Of a stretch of 64,000 nt of DNA, positions 53,028 through 62,853 are shown piece after piece. Position 1 is the stretch's first letter, and each line of letters begins with the position of its first letter. A program made the translations under genes and the position numbers. Source of the stretch: Faecalimicrobium dakarense (lineage in GTDB: Bacteria > Bacillota > Clostridia > Peptostreptococcales > Peptostreptococcaceae); NCBI RefSeq assembly GCF_000499525.1, contig NZ_HG529227.1:1-64000 (forward strand), given 5' to 3'. The notes under the pieces were generated by a model, which was given only the letters and a program-made list of their open reading frames with translations, made no database searches and was not told where the DNA came from.

Positions 53028-53930
53028 ATGTATAAATATAGATTTACTATATTTACTCCAACATACAATAGAGGTTATATATTAACTAATTTATATAACG
53101 ACTTAAAAAATCAGACATTTAAAGACTTTGAATGGTTAATAGTTGATGATGGAAGTACTGATAATAGTGAAGAATTAATAAATAAATTTAAATCTGAAAA
53201 TATATTAAATATAAATTATATAAAAAAAGAAAATGGTGGTAAGCACACTGCTATAAATACTGGAGTTAAAAATGCAAGTGGAGAATTATTTTTTATTGTA
53301 GATAGTGATGATGGGCTTGTAAATGATTCGCTACAAGTTATAATTGACGAATGGGACAGTATAGAGGATAAATCTAATTTAAGTGGAGTCGTAGGACTTT
53401 GTGAACATACAAATGGTGAAATCGTAGGAACTAAGATGCCTGAAGAACATAAAATTTGCCATTTTGCAGACTTATATTTTAAATATAATGTAAAGGGTGA
53501 TAAAAGTTTAGTACTTTTAACTGATGTAATAAAAAAGTATCCTTTTCCAGAAAGAAAAGAGGTAAAGTTTTTGCCTGAGAGTGTAGTATGGCATGAAATA
53601 TCAAAAGACTATACGGTAAAATGTATAAATAAAACAATGATAATAAGAGATTATTTAGATGATGGATTAACTCAAAATATTATGAGTAAAAATTCTTTAA
53701 AAGGAAGAGCTTTAGAATTTTTATATTTAATAAACCAAAATACTTACCAAATAAGTAAGTATCCATATATGTGGTTAAAAAACTATATAAATTTAGCTAG
53801 ATATTCATTGTTATCAGAAAGTAGCTACTTTAAAGAGATAAATAAATTATTTGATAAATGTATGTATATAATGTTATTCCCATTAGGATACTTAAAATTT
53901 GCTAAATCAAAGAAACTAATAGCTAAATAA
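53028..53930 (+). CDS. Family 2 glycosyltransferase, longer type
   Basis: The 300-residue protein has FTIFTPTYNRGYILTNLYND, WLIVDDGSTDNS and FIVDSDDGL (DXD). Its C-terminal part is longer and differs from its neighbours, ending in a slightly hydrophobic stretch (LFPLGYLKFAK) that may touch the membrane. It lies between the two related family-2 enzymes. Confidence 0.87.
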   Translation: MYKYRFTIFTPTYNRGYILTNLYNDLKNQTFKDFEWLIVDDGSTDNSEELINKFKSENILNINYIKKENGGKHTAINTGVKNASGELFFIVDSDDGLVNDSLQVIIDEWDSIEDKSNLSGVVGLCEHTNGEIVGTKMPEEHKICHFADLYFKYNVKGDKSLVLLTDVIKKYPFPERKEVKFLPESVVWHEISKDYTVKCINKTMIIRDYLDDGLTQNIMSKNSLKGRALEFLYLINQNTYQISKYPYMWLKNYINLARYSLLSESSYFKEINKLFDKCMYIMLFPLGYLKFAKSKKLIAK

Positions 53931-53982
53931 ACTTAATCAGTATAGTAGTATCATAAATGCTATACAAGGGAGAGTACAAATT

Positions 53983-54735
53983 ATGAATGAACATTTAGTA
54001 TCGATAATTACTCCTGTATATAATGCAGAAAAATTTTTATCGGACACAATAGAATCAATAAAAAATCAATCATATAAAAATTGGGAGCTTTTATTAGTAG
54101 ATGACTGTTCTAAAGATAATTCTGCTAATATTATAAAAGAATTTCAAAAAAATGATGATAGAATAAAATATATTAAGCTTGAAAAAAACTCCGGTGCATC
54201 TGTAAGTAGAAATACAGGTATAAAAAGTGCAAAAGGTAGATTTATAGCTTTCGTTGATAGTGATGATTTATGGGAACCAAATAAACTAGAAGTTCAAGTA
54301 AATTATATGTTAAAAGAAAACAGAGGATTTACATTTACATCATATAGATATATGAAAGAAGACGGAGTAAGAACTAACAAAATAGCTAAGGCTCCATATA
54401 AGATAAACTATGAGGGTTTACTTAAAAATACTATAATAGGATGTTCTACAGTAGTTGTAGACAGAGAAATTGTTGGAGATTTTGATATGCCTTTAGTTAG
54501 AAGAGGACAAGATACTGCAACGTGGCTAAAATTACTTAGGAAAGAAAAGTATGCCTACGGAATAGAACAAGATTTAGTTAATTATAGACTAGTAGGAGAC
54601 TCTTTATCTAGTAATAAAATAAAAGCATTAAAAAGAACTTGGAACACATATAGAAATGTAGAAAACTTAGGAATGTTAAAAAGTTCATATGTATTTTGTT
54701 TTTATGTATTTAATGCAATAAAGAAAAGAATGTAG
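53983..54735 (+). CDS. Family 2 glycosyltransferase (paralogue of the one at 52257)
   Basis: The 250-residue enzyme has SIITPVYNAEKFLSDTIESI, LLLVDDCSKDNS and FVDSDDLW. The acceptor-side block RRGQDTATWLKLLRKE has lost the ED pair seen in most relatives (QD here). It follows a 52-base gap with a GGGAG ribosome site, the largest gap in the operon core. Confidence 0.87.
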   Translation: MNEHLVSIITPVYNAEKFLSDTIESIKNQSYKNWELLLVDDCSKDNSANIIKEFQKNDDRIKYIKLEKNSGASVSRNTGIKSAKGRFIAFVDSDDLWEPNKLEVQVNYMLKENRGFTFTSYRYMKEDGVRTNKIAKAPYKINYEGLLKNTIIGCSTVVVDREIVGDFDMPLVRRGQDTATWLKLLRKEKYAYGIEQDLVNYRLVGDSLSSNKIKALKRTWNTYRNVENLGMLKSSYVFCFYVFNAIKKRM

Positions 54736-54773
54736 TTTAAAACGAATGAATATGAGTTTTGGAGGAGATAGGC

Positions 54774-56069
54774 ATGAAAATTGCTATAGCTGGAACGGGA
54801 TATGTAGGTCTAGTAACTGGGGTATGCTTGGCTGAAGTAGGAAATCCCAATGTAGTATGTGTTGATATAGATGAAAGAAAAATCGAACGTATGAAATCTG
54901 GGATATCGCCTATATATGAAGACGGTTTAGAAGAGCTTATGATTAAAAATTATGAGCTTGATAGGATAGATTATACCACAGATTATAAAAGTGCTTATAA
55001 AGATGCTGATGTTATAATGATAGCAGTTGGAACTCCTGAAAGAAGTGATGGTTCAGCTAATCTAGATTACATAAAGGCAGTAGCTAAACAAGTAGCACAA
55101 ACTATAACTAAAGATACTTTAGTAGTAATTAAATCAACTGTACCTATTGGAACCAATGATGAAATTGAAAAATATATAAGAAAAAATTTAGTCAATGATG
55201 TAAAGGTTGAACTTGCATCAAATCCTGAGTTTTTATCGCAAGGAACAGCTGTAAAAGATACTTTACATGCATCTAGAATAGTAGTAGGTGTTGAAAGTGA
55301 ATGGGCAAAAGATATATTAGAAAAAGTATATTCACCATTTAACCAACCAATAGTAGTTACTAATAGAAATAGTGCAGAAATGATAAAATATGCATCAAAT
55401 GATTTCTTAGCCCTTAAAATATCTTTTATGAATGATATAGCAAATCTTTGTGAAATAGTAGGAGCAAATATCGAAGATGTAGCTAAAGGAATGAGCTATG
55501 ATGATAGAATAGGAGATAAGTTTTTAAAGGCAGGTATTGGATATGGAGGCTCATGTTTCCCTAAAGATACAAAGGCACTTCATTGGTTATCAAACTACAA
55601 TGGATATGAACTTAAAACTGTAAAAGCTGCAATAGAAGTAAATGAAGCTCAAAAGCTTAAATTAGTAAGACAAGCATCTAAATTAATAGATAGCTTTAAT
55701 GGATTAAAAGTAGCAGTATTAGGACTTACTTTTAAGCCAGAAACTGATGACTTAAGAGAAGCGCCTTCTATACCAAATATTAAGTATTTAATAGAAAGAG
55801 GAGCTAATGTAGTAGCATACGATCCTATAGGCATAGAAAATACTAAAAAGATATTTAAAGATACTATATCTTATACAGAAAGCATAGACGAAGCAATAGA
55901 AGGTGCTGAAATTTGCTTTATAATGACCGAGTGGAAAGATATCGTAAATTATGATTTATCTAAATACAAAAATAAAATGAAAAGAGCATTATTATTTGAT
56001 GGAAGAAACTGTTATAGACTAGATGATATGAAAAATTTAGGCATAGAATATTATTCTATAGGTAGATAA
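54774..56069 (+). CDS. ugd: UDP-glucose 6-dehydrogenase
   Basis: The 431-residue enzyme oxidises UDP-glucose to UDP-glucuronate with NAD. It has the N-terminal NAD fold IAIAGTGYVGLVTGVCLAE, the catalytic cysteine in GGSCFPKDTKAL (Cys261) and the C-terminal VLGLTFKPETDDLREAP. ATG 54774 follows GGAGGAG; the longer frame from 54759 begins in that site. The published C. difficile PS-II repeat has no uronic acid as I recall it, so the product here either differs or goes elsewhere. It closes the main operon, before a terminator. Confidence 0.93.
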   Translation: MKIAIAGTGYVGLVTGVCLAEVGNPNVVCVDIDERKIERMKSGISPIYEDGLEELMIKNYELDRIDYTTDYKSAYKDADVIMIAVGTPERSDGSANLDYIKAVAKQVAQTITKDTLVVIKSTVPIGTNDEIEKYIRKNLVNDVKVELASNPEFLSQGTAVKDTLHASRIVVGVESEWAKDILEKVYSPFNQPIVVTNRNSAEMIKYASNDFLALKISFMNDIANLCEIVGANIEDVAKGMSYDDRIGDKFLKAGIGYGGSCFPKDTKALHWLSNYNGYELKTVKAAIEVNEAQKLKLVRQASKLIDSFNGLKVAVLGLTFKPETDDLREAPSIPNIKYLIERGANVVAYDPIGIENTKKIFKDTISYTESIDEAIEGAEICFIMTEWKDIVNYDLSKYKNKMKRALLFDGRNCYRLDDMKNLGIEYYSIGR

Positions 56070-56083
56070 TAATGATTTAAAAT

Positions 56084-56135
56084 AAAGCTTAGCTAATAAA
56101 AATTAAATTTATTAGTTAAGTTTTATTTATTTTTT
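56084..56135 (+). terminator. Terminator after ugd
   Basis: AAAGCTTAGCTAATAAA (56084-56100) pairs with TTTATTAGTTAAGTTTT (56108-56124) using G-U pairs, then a long T-rich run. It ends the operon that starts at 42775. Confidence 0.72.
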
Positions 56136-56162
56136 TGCATCGAAGGTTAAGGAGGTATAAAT

Positions 56163-57212
56163 TTGACACTATTATATATTATAATATTTATGATTATTTC
56201 GTATAAAGCAAAAATATATGATACACATGAATATAACACAGATGCATTATCGAAACATATGTGCAATTCTATAAAGGGTATAGCTGCAATATCTGTAGTT
56301 TTGCATCATATATCCCAAAGATTAAGTTATGTAAAATTTTTAGAGCCATTTAGATATGTAGGTTACTTAGCAGTAGCTTTATTTTTCTTCTATTCTGGAT
56401 ATGGAATGATGAAAAGCTTTGAAAGTAAAGCAAATTACTTAAAGAACTTTTGGACGAAGAGGATTCCTAAAGTAGTCCTACCATTTATATTTGCTAATAT
56501 ATTATTTGTAATAGTTTATTCTTTTTTTAATAAAGCTGTTTATTCACCAAAGGATACAGTGTACTTTATATTAGGGATAAAACTAATTGATGGATTTAAA
56601 TGGTACATATTAGCTATAATTACTTTTTACATTGGATTTTATTTTAGTTTTAAATACCTTAAAGGTAATAAATCTATGGTAGGAATGTTTTTAGTAATAA
56701 CGGGATACTGTTATGTAAACCATAAACTAGGAAATGGTGAATGGTGGTATAATAGCGTATACTGCTTCTTAATGGGTTTATTGTATGGTAGGTATAGTGA
56801 AATCATAATTAATTTTATAAAGAAAAGATATTTAACAGTATTATTAGTATTATCGGTATTATTTAGTATATATCATGAAGACGCTATATTTAATTTAGGC
56901 ATAGTAACAACAAATCTAGCTGCTATATTTTTCGTAGTATTATGTGTTTGCATATGTATGAAATTTAGCATAGGTAATGAAATAACTATATTTTTAGGTA
57001 GTATATCTTATGAGATATATTTAATGCATAGAATTTTTTTAGATGCATTTTCAAACAGAATAACAAATCCATATGTGTACTTAGTAGTATGTTTAATAGG
57101 CTCTATTTTACTGGGTTATTTATTCAATAAGTTTATGGACAAGATATTTTCCATAAATATAAAAAAGATAAATAAAAATAAGCATAATAAAAGAAAGTGT
57201 GCTACTATATAA
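56163..57212 (+). CDS. Acyltransferase family 3 membrane protein
   Basis: The 349-residue protein has about ten membrane helices and the acyltransferase-3 start KGIAAISVVLHHISQRL with its key histidine pair, then VALFFFYSGYGMMKSF and a late ISYEIYLMHRIF. Such enzymes O-acylate surface sugars. The start is TTG 56163, with GGAGG ten bases upstream. It may modify the polymer of the locus before it. Confidence 0.84.
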   Translation: MTLLYIIIFMIISYKAKIYDTHEYNTDALSKHMCNSIKGIAAISVVLHHISQRLSYVKFLEPFRYVGYLAVALFFFYSGYGMMKSFESKANYLKNFWTKRIPKVVLPFIFANILFVIVYSFFNKAVYSPKDTVYFILGIKLIDGFKWYILAIITFYIGFYFSFKYLKGNKSMVGMFLVITGYCYVNHKLGNGEWWYNSVYCFLMGLLYGRYSEIIINFIKKRYLTVLLVLSVLFSIYHEDAIFNLGIVTTNLAAIFFVVLCVCICMKFSIGNEITIFLGSISYEIYLMHRIFLDAFSNRITNPYVYLVVCLIGSILLGYLFNKFMDKIFSINIKKINKNKHNKRKCATI

Positions 57213-57368
57213 TTAGAAATAAATTACAAAAAAGTAACATATTCAGAAAATTCATATAAGATAATTTTATTTGAATTTAGTCTTAAAATTATATAATATG
57301 ATTAAAATATTGTAAAAATTGTAAAAATATACTAAAATTATATTATCTAGATTTTTAAGGGGGGAATT

Positions 57369-58127
57369 ATGGGAGTAAAAACGAGGCAATTCACGAAAAA
57401 TGTATTACCTAAGGTAATTACGATAACAATGCTTTCTAGTTTTATTTATATAGGACAAAATGTAGAAACATCTTATGCACTTCCTAATGAAAATGCGATA
57501 TCACAATCATACACAAGATCTAACACTCAAGTTGGTAAAATAAAGCCATGCGACTATTTAAATATTAGAAGTGGAGCAAGTACTAAATATTCTGTTGTAG
57601 GGAAAGCATACACTAATGAAACAGTAGACATATTAGAAAAAGGAAGTAATGGATGGCATAAGGTAAAGCTATCAAATGGAGTAGTAGGATGGGCTAGTAG
57701 TTCATACATAAGTATTCAAAACTCTAATACAACTAGCAATACCAACACAAATTCATCTAAAGCAGATAAGATTATAGATGTGGCAAAGAAACAATTAGGC
57801 AAACCGTATAAATGGGGAGCTGGTGGACCAAGTGCATTTGATTGTTCAGGACTTACTTCATATGCATATAAAAATGGAGCTAATGTAAATTTACCAAGAT
57901 CGTCAAGAGAACAAGCTAGGGTAGGAAAATCAGTTAGTAAAAATCAATTAAAAGCTGGTGACTTACTATTCTTCTCATCTTCAGGAAATGGTATAAATCA
58001 CGTTGGACTTTACATAGGAGATTCTAAGATGATACACTCTCCAAGACCAGGTGAAAATGTTAAAATCGATAAGATTAACTCAGGATATTATTCAAGAACA
58101 TATGTAAGTGCAAAACGTATATTATAG
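57369..58127 (+). CDS. Secreted SH3-NlpC/P60 cell-wall peptidase
   Basis: The 252-residue protein has a signal peptide (cut near SYA, residue 38), one bacterial SH3 domain (about 55-118, CDYLNIRSGASTKYSVVGKA) that binds the wall, a Ser/Asn/Thr-rich linker and an NlpC/P60 domain. Active-site Cys159 lies in FDCSGLTSYAY and the histidine in INHVGLYIGDSK. It would cut peptidoglycan stem peptides. GGGGGG precedes the ATG. In C. difficile a similar gene also stands between PS-II genes and cwp19. Confidence 0.9.
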   Translation: MGVKTRQFTKNVLPKVITITMLSSFIYIGQNVETSYALPNENAISQSYTRSNTQVGKIKPCDYLNIRSGASTKYSVVGKAYTNETVDILEKGSNGWHKVKLSNGVVGWASSSYISIQNSNTTSNTNTNSSKADKIIDVAKKQLGKPYKWGAGGPSAFDCSGLTSYAYKNGANVNLPRSSREQARVGKSVSKNQLKAGDLLFFSSSGNGINHVGLYIGDSKMIHSPRPGENVKIDKINSGYYSRTYVSAKRIL

Positions 58128-58132
58128 TATAT

Positions 58133-58165
58133 AAAGCAGTAGATTTTTATCTACTGCTTTTTTAT
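58133..58165 (+). terminator. Terminator after the NlpC/P60 gene
   Basis: AAAGCAGTAGAT (58133-58144) pairs perfectly with ATCTACTGCTTT (58149-58160), then T. Confidence 0.85.
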
Positions 58166-58179
58166 ATTTTCCCTATCAT

Positions 58180-58208
58180 TTGACGAGAATATTTTGTTTA
58201 TGTATACT
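58180..58208 (+). promoter_or_regulatory. SigA-type promoter for the Cwp19-like gene
   Basis: TTGACG (58180-58185), 17 bases, TATACT (58203-58208), about 50 bases before the start codon. Confidence 0.68.
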
Positions 58209-58259
58209 CTATAATGTAGAGCTTTGTAGAAAATATAAGAAATTTGATAGGGGGAAGTA

Positions 58260-60347
58260 ATGAGGAAACTAAAAGTATTAATGTTATCGCTAGCTATGAT
58301 ATTTACAACACTTAGTTTAGATGTATTTGCAGCGAGTAATGAAGAGATGAGAGCAGCTTGGATATCTTCAGTTTATAATATGGACTGGCCTAAGACTAAG
58401 AATAACCAAGCTCAGCAAAAGAAAGAGTATACAGACTTATTAGATAAGTTAAAAAGTACAGGAATAAATGCAGTAGTAGTTCAAGTAAGACCTAAGGCAG
58501 ATGCGCTATACCAATCAGATATAAATCCATGGTCAGAATACTTAACTGGAACTCAAGGCAAAAATCCAGGGTATGATCCATTACCATTTTTAATAGATGA
58601 AGCTCATAAAAGAGGTATGGAGTTCCATGCATGGTTTAATCCATATAGAATAACAACATCAGGGACAGACATAAATTCCCTAGCTTCAAACCATCCAGCA
58701 AGATTAAATCCAAGTTGGGTATTAAATAATGGAAAATCATTAATATACAATCCAGGATTACCTGAAGTTAGAAAGCATGTAGTGGACACTGTATCTGAAG
58801 TAGTTAGAAAATACAATGTAGACGGAGTACATTTTGATGACTATTTCTATACAGGTGGAATCAATGATGATGATGCATACAACAAATATGGAAATGGTAT
58901 AGATAGAGGTGACTGGAGAAGAGAAAATGTAAATACTTTATTAAGAGAAGTTAAGTCATCTATTAAAAGTATAAAACCAAATGTAGAATTTGGAGTAAGC
59001 CCAAGAGGTATATGGAGAAATAAAGGAAATGATTCAACTGGTTCAGATACTAATGGAGCTGAAAGTTATTCATATGATTATGCAGATACAAGAACTTGGA
59101 TAAAACAAGGTTTAGTTGATTATATTACACCTCAAGTATATTGGCCAATAGGAACAAAGGCTGCTGATTATTCAAAGTTAATTCCTTGGTGGGCTAATGA
59201 GGTAAAAGGAACAAATGTTGATTTATACATAGGTCAAGGTGTATATAAGCAAGGTGAAGAAAGTAACTCTAACCAAAATATAGCAGCAGAGATAAAAGAT
59301 CAAATAAATTTAAATAGACAATATAAAGAAGTAAAAGGTAGTATGTATTTCTCAGCAAGAGATATTATAAAGAATGCTACTCTTCAAAATGACATGAAAG
59401 ACTTATACATAAATAATCCTATACCTTCTGTTCCAGTTAAAAAACTTGAAGGTGAAAGAAGATTTGATACAGCAGTTAAAATAAGTAAAGAGGGATGGAA
59501 TGATGGTTCAGACACGGTAGTTCTTACAAGTGCATATTCTGTAGTTGACGGGGTAACTGCAACACCACTTGCAACTACTAAAGATGCACCAATATTATTA
59601 GTAGATAAGAATAAAGTACATGAATCTACTAAAGCTGAATTACTTAGATTAAAGCCTAAGAATATAATAGTAATAGGTGGAAATACTGTAGTTAATGATA
59701 ATATAGTAAATGAAGCTAAAAATACACTTCCAGGTGCTAATGTATCTAGAGTAGGTGGATTAAATAGATATGAGACATCACTTAATGTAGCTAAGAAAAT
59801 TAGTGAAACTCAAGATATAAACAAAGTATATATAGCTGGAGGAACTGGAGAAGCTGATGCGTTATCAATCGCTTCTAAAGCTGGTGAAGATAAACAACCA
59901 ATAATATTATCAAATAAAGATAGTCTAAATAACGACACTTATGAATGGCTAAAAAGTAAGAATTTACAAGATGCTTATTTTATAGGAGGAGAAACAGTTT
60001 TAGAAAATTCTGTTATAAATAAAGTAAACTCTATAACTACTAACAATATAGGAAACAATAGAGTTTATGGGCAAAATAGATATGAAACTAATGCTAAAGT
60101 AATACAAAAGTTTTATACAAATAGTAACTATGACTCAGTACTTGTAACAAAAGGTGATCCATTAGTTGATGCATTAGCAGCTGGACCATTAGCGGCTAAA
60201 CTTAAATCTCCAATAGTATTAGGAGGAAATAGCATTAACTCAGCTCAAAATACAGCTTTAGAACCAAAATCTACTAACTTAGTATATCAAGTTGGTGGAG
60301 GCATTAATCAAAATACATTTAGTAGTATTTTAAATTTATTAAAATAG
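58260..60347 (+). CDS. Cwp19-like glycosyl-hydrolase (GHL10/DUF187) with three CWB2 repeats
   Basis: The 695-residue protein has a signal peptide (cut near FAA, residue 24), a GHL10/YngK-type barrel (about 28-380) with MRAAWISSVYNMDWPK, VVVQVRPKADALYQS, GMEFHAWFNPYR and the acidic VHFDDYFYTGG, and three CWB2 repeats (about 397-695, LEGERRFDTAVKISKEGW to VYQVGGGINQ). C. difficile Cwp19 has this order and cuts glycan strands of peptidoglycan. GGGGG precedes the ATG. It has its own promoter and faces the LCP gene. Confidence 0.9.
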   Translation: MRKLKVLMLSLAMIFTTLSLDVFAASNEEMRAAWISSVYNMDWPKTKNNQAQQKKEYTDLLDKLKSTGINAVVVQVRPKADALYQSDINPWSEYLTGTQGKNPGYDPLPFLIDEAHKRGMEFHAWFNPYRITTSGTDINSLASNHPARLNPSWVLNNGKSLIYNPGLPEVRKHVVDTVSEVVRKYNVDGVHFDDYFYTGGINDDDAYNKYGNGIDRGDWRRENVNTLLREVKSSIKSIKPNVEFGVSPRGIWRNKGNDSTGSDTNGAESYSYDYADTRTWIKQGLVDYITPQVYWPIGTKAADYSKLIPWWANEVKGTNVDLYIGQGVYKQGEESNSNQNIAAEIKDQINLNRQYKEVKGSMYFSARDIIKNATLQNDMKDLYINNPIPSVPVKKLEGERRFDTAVKISKEGWNDGSDTVVLTSAYSVVDGVTATPLATTKDAPILLVDKNKVHESTKAELLRLKPKNIIVIGGNTVVNDNIVNEAKNTLPGANVSRVGGLNRYETSLNVAKKISETQDINKVYIAGGTGEADALSIASKAGEDKQPIILSNKDSLNNDTYEWLKSKNLQDAYFIGGETVLENSVINKVNSITTNNIGNNRVYGQNRYETNAKVIQKFYTNSNYDSVLVTKGDPLVDALAAGPLAAKLKSPIVLGGNSINSAQNTALEPKSTNLVYQVGGGINQNTFSSILNLLK

Positions 60348-60361
60348 ATTACTATAATTAA

Positions 60362-60404
60362 AAAAGGTATGAAATTAGAAGTTAAATTCTATTTCATACC
60401 TTTT
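60362..60404. terminator. Shared terminator between the Cwp19-like and LCP genes
   Basis: AAAAGGTATGAAATTAGAA pairs with TTCTATTTCATACCTTTT (one unpaired base), with T on the plus side and A on the other, so it can serve both genes. Confidence 0.78.
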
Positions 60405-60409
60405 AATAT

Positions 60410-61405
60410 TTATTTTAATTTTGGATTGTCTTCAGGCATTATGTTATTAAATATAAAGTCATGAAGTATATCTAGTGTGTCTGGTTCAAATTGTAAAACC
60501 CATCCAGCATGGCCTAATATTCCACCTTTACTGTGAATATCATCATCTATAGGGAATTCCATTTGTTTTAGGCTAAGGTCTTCTATACTTAAAACTCTTC
60601 CACCAAGAGCAAGTATTTGAGTTGGTTTCATATTAGTTTTAACATATGGAAGTATTGTATCAACTAAGTTAGGGTACTTAGTAATAGGTAAATTATTAAC
60701 TCCACTTATTAAACCTTCGATAACTTCTCTTTGTCTTCTATCTCTTTCCATTGCAGTATCATTTTTTCTAATACGAGAGAATGCTAAAGTTTGATATCCA
60801 TTTAAAGTTTGCTTTCCAGCGCTATCTACATACTCTATAGGACCTTTATTAGAACTTTCATTCCAAGCATATGTTTCAGGTATAAATTTGTTTAACTCTT
60901 TTAATTCATCTTGTTTAACTTCAACGCTAACTCCGCCTAATGCATCGACTATATCCATGAAAGAGAAAAAGTCAACTACAGCGTAGTTTTGTATATCGAT
61001 GTTAAAGTTGTTTTCTATAGTTTCAGTTAATAAGTTTATTCCTCCATACACGTAAGCATGAGTAAGCTTTTGTTTCCCATGTCCTGGTATATCAACATAA
61101 GAATCACGTGCTAATGATGTAAGCTTAAGACTTTGATTTTTATTGTCTACAGTAAGTATCATCATAGCATCAGATCTTGAGTTTTTCTCTCCAGGTCTAC
61201 CATCTGTTCCAGCTAATAATATGTTAGTTATGCCCTTCTCATTTTTAAAGTTTAGATTATCTAATATAGATTGATCAGCACTAGAATCATGTATAGAATT
61301 TAATTTAAAATAAACATATCCAAAAGCCGCAGCAGGAAAGGCTAATACTAGAACTATTAAAAGTATAACTAGCCTTTTTAATCCTTTATTGCTTTTTTTC
61401 GACAA
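60410..61405 (-). CDS. LytR-CpsA-Psr (LCP) family wall-polymer ligase
   Basis: The 331-residue protein has one N-terminal membrane helix (about 12-35) and an outside LCP domain: NILLAGTDGRPGEKNSRSDA, SLARDSYVDIPGHGKQKLTH and the catalytic-arginine stretch LAFSRIRKNDTAMERDRRQ. LCP proteins move polymers from their lipid carrier onto peptidoglycan, so it very likely attaches the PS-II-like polymer encoded next door. The start is taken as TTG 61405, as GAAGGG lies a few bases before it; a longer form to 61444 lacks a site. Confidence 0.9.
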   Translation of the reverse strand: MSKKSNKGLKRLVILLIVLVLAFPAAAFGYVYFKLNSIHDSSADQSILDNLNFKNEKGITNILLAGTDGRPGEKNSRSDAMMILTVDNKNQSLKLTSLARDSYVDIPGHGKQKLTHAYVYGGINLLTETIENNFNIDIQNYAVVDFFSFMDIVDALGGVSVEVKQDELKELNKFIPETYAWNESSNKGPIEYVDSAGKQTLNGYQTLAFSRIRKNDTAMERDRRQREVIEGLISGVNNLPITKYPNLVDTILPYVKTNMKPTQILALGGRVLSIEDLSLKQMEFPIDDDIHSKGGILGHAGWVLQFEPDTLDILHDFIFNNIMPEDNPKLK

Positions 61406-61447
61406 ATTAATCCCTTCTTTCTTGTTTTTTTCAAAGATATACACTTT

Positions 61448-61476
61448 ATTATATTAAAATATACAAATATATTCAA
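61448..61476 (-). promoter_or_regulatory. Promoter of the LCP gene
   Basis: On the minus strand TTGAAT (61476-61471), a 17-base spacer and TATAAT (61453-61448) lie about 45 bases before the start codon. Confidence 0.65.
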
Positions 61477-61616
61477 TAGAATATATATTACAAAAAAAAA
61501 TACAATGAATATATAACAAAAACTTTGCACCATTCATATTAAATAATATACACAAATTTAAATTTTGTGATGTACCTAAAATGACATTAATTATAAATAT
61601 GAATAGGAGGATGCTT

Positions 61617-62306
61617 ATGCTAGCCATAAGTAAATATGTGATAGAAGACGAAGGTAAATTGGTTAGATACAACATAAACTATCCAGTTATAAAACATGAA
61701 GAAACAAATGATATTATCAAACATATAAATCAATCAATATATGAAGATATAAAAGCCTTTAAAGACATAATGCGTTATGAAGTAGATAATTCCATATTTA
61801 AAATTAGCGACCATGTATTTCATGCAATTACTGAATATAGAGTAGCTTTTAACCACAATAATATTATCAGTATACCTATAGAATTCTCACAATTAATAGG
61901 ATTATACGATATAACTTATGTAAATTCTTATAACTATGATATAAGCTTAGAAAAAGAAATTAAATTAAGAGATATATTTAAAACAGATGTTAATTATATC
62001 GATTTAATTAATAACAAGATATTAGAAATTATTGAAAATATAGATGAAAGTTGTGAGAGTATATATGATAATGAAATTGTTTATAGCTATGAAAGTGATG
62101 GTGAATCAATCTATAACTATGACGATTTTTTAGGTATCGATAATAATCAAATATTTTACATTGAAGAAGATGGGATTACAATCTCATTTTCTAGTTATGA
62201 AATGAGCGAAAGATGTTCTTGTTTTACAGAATTTAAAATACTATTTGATGAATATAAAGATTATTTAAGTGAATATACAATAAATAATATATACAAAAAA
62301 GATTAA
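61617..62306 (+). CDS. RsiV/DUF3298-like protein without signal peptide
   Basis: The 229-residue acidic protein resembles the DUF3298/DUF4163 fold of RsiV and PdaC in its blocks KYVIEDEGKLVRYNINYPVI (strand pair at the start), SLEKEIKLRDIFKTD and the closing FYIEEDGITISFSSYEM. Unlike those proteins it has no signal or membrane helix, so it should be cytoplasmic. AGGAGG (61605-61610) directs the start at ATG 61617, six bases on, and not ATG 61611. It is followed 20 bases later by an amidase-domain gene. The function is unknown. Confidence 0.7.
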   Translation: MLAISKYVIEDEGKLVRYNINYPVIKHEETNDIIKHINQSIYEDIKAFKDIMRYEVDNSIFKISDHVFHAITEYRVAFNHNNIISIPIEFSQLIGLYDITYVNSYNYDISLEKEIKLRDIFKTDVNYIDLINNKILEIIENIDESCESIYDNEIVYSYESDGESIYNYDDFLGIDNNQIFYIEEDGITISFSSYEMSERCSCFTEFKILFDEYKDYLSEYTINNIYKKD

Positions 62307-62326
62307 TTTAAGAGGGGAGGATATAT

Positions 62327-62848
62327 ATGAAAGAATTACAAAGGTATGATAGAGAAAAAGCAGTAGAATATGCTCAAAGATGGGCATTATCCCATAATCC
62401 AGCATATGCAAACTATGAAAACTATGGAGGTGACTGTACAAATTTTATATCTCAGGCCGTAAAGGCTGGAAACATACCATTTGATAATGATGGAAGTGAT
62501 GTGCTTAAAAAATGGTACTGGTATAGTGAATACTCAAGAACACCAACATGGACAGCAGCAGAACCATTTTACAAATATATAATAGGAAATAATAATGAAA
62601 ACACTCAAAACTTTGGAATATATGCAAGGCTAGCAAATTATAATGAACTTGAATTAGGAGATATAGTTCAGCTTGTATATGAAGGAAGAGCATATCATAC
62701 TATGATAGTTACAGATATAATTTTAGAAGGAGAGTACCTAATTGATTATCTTATAAGTCAACACACGTATGATTTACTTAATTATCCATTAAGTTTAAAA
62801 GAAGGAGAAAGAAGATATATAAAAATATTAGGCTATTACAACTGGTAG
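62327..62848 (+). CDS. Putative amidase-domain (Amidase_6) protein without signal peptide
   Basis: The 173-residue protein is almost wholly an Amidase_6 domain (PF12671): YDREKAVEYAQRWALSHNPA, the cysteine in GGDCTNFISQAV (Cys37), then YHTMIVTDI and LISQHTYDLLNYPL, which give the histidines of a Cys-His hydrolase. Secreted family members are thought to cut cell-wall peptides, but no signal peptide is present here; it could be released by lysis or act inside the cell. GGGGAGG precedes the ATG. It probably forms a two-gene operon with the RsiV-like gene. Confidence 0.85.
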   Translation: MKELQRYDREKAVEYAQRWALSHNPAYANYENYGGDCTNFISQAVKAGNIPFDNDGSDVLKKWYWYSEYSRTPTWTAAEPFYKYIIGNNNENTQNFGIYARLANYNELELGDIVQLVYEGRAYHTMIVTDIILEGEYLIDYLISQHTYDLLNYPLSLKEGERRYIKILGYYNW

Positions 62849-62853
62849 AACTG

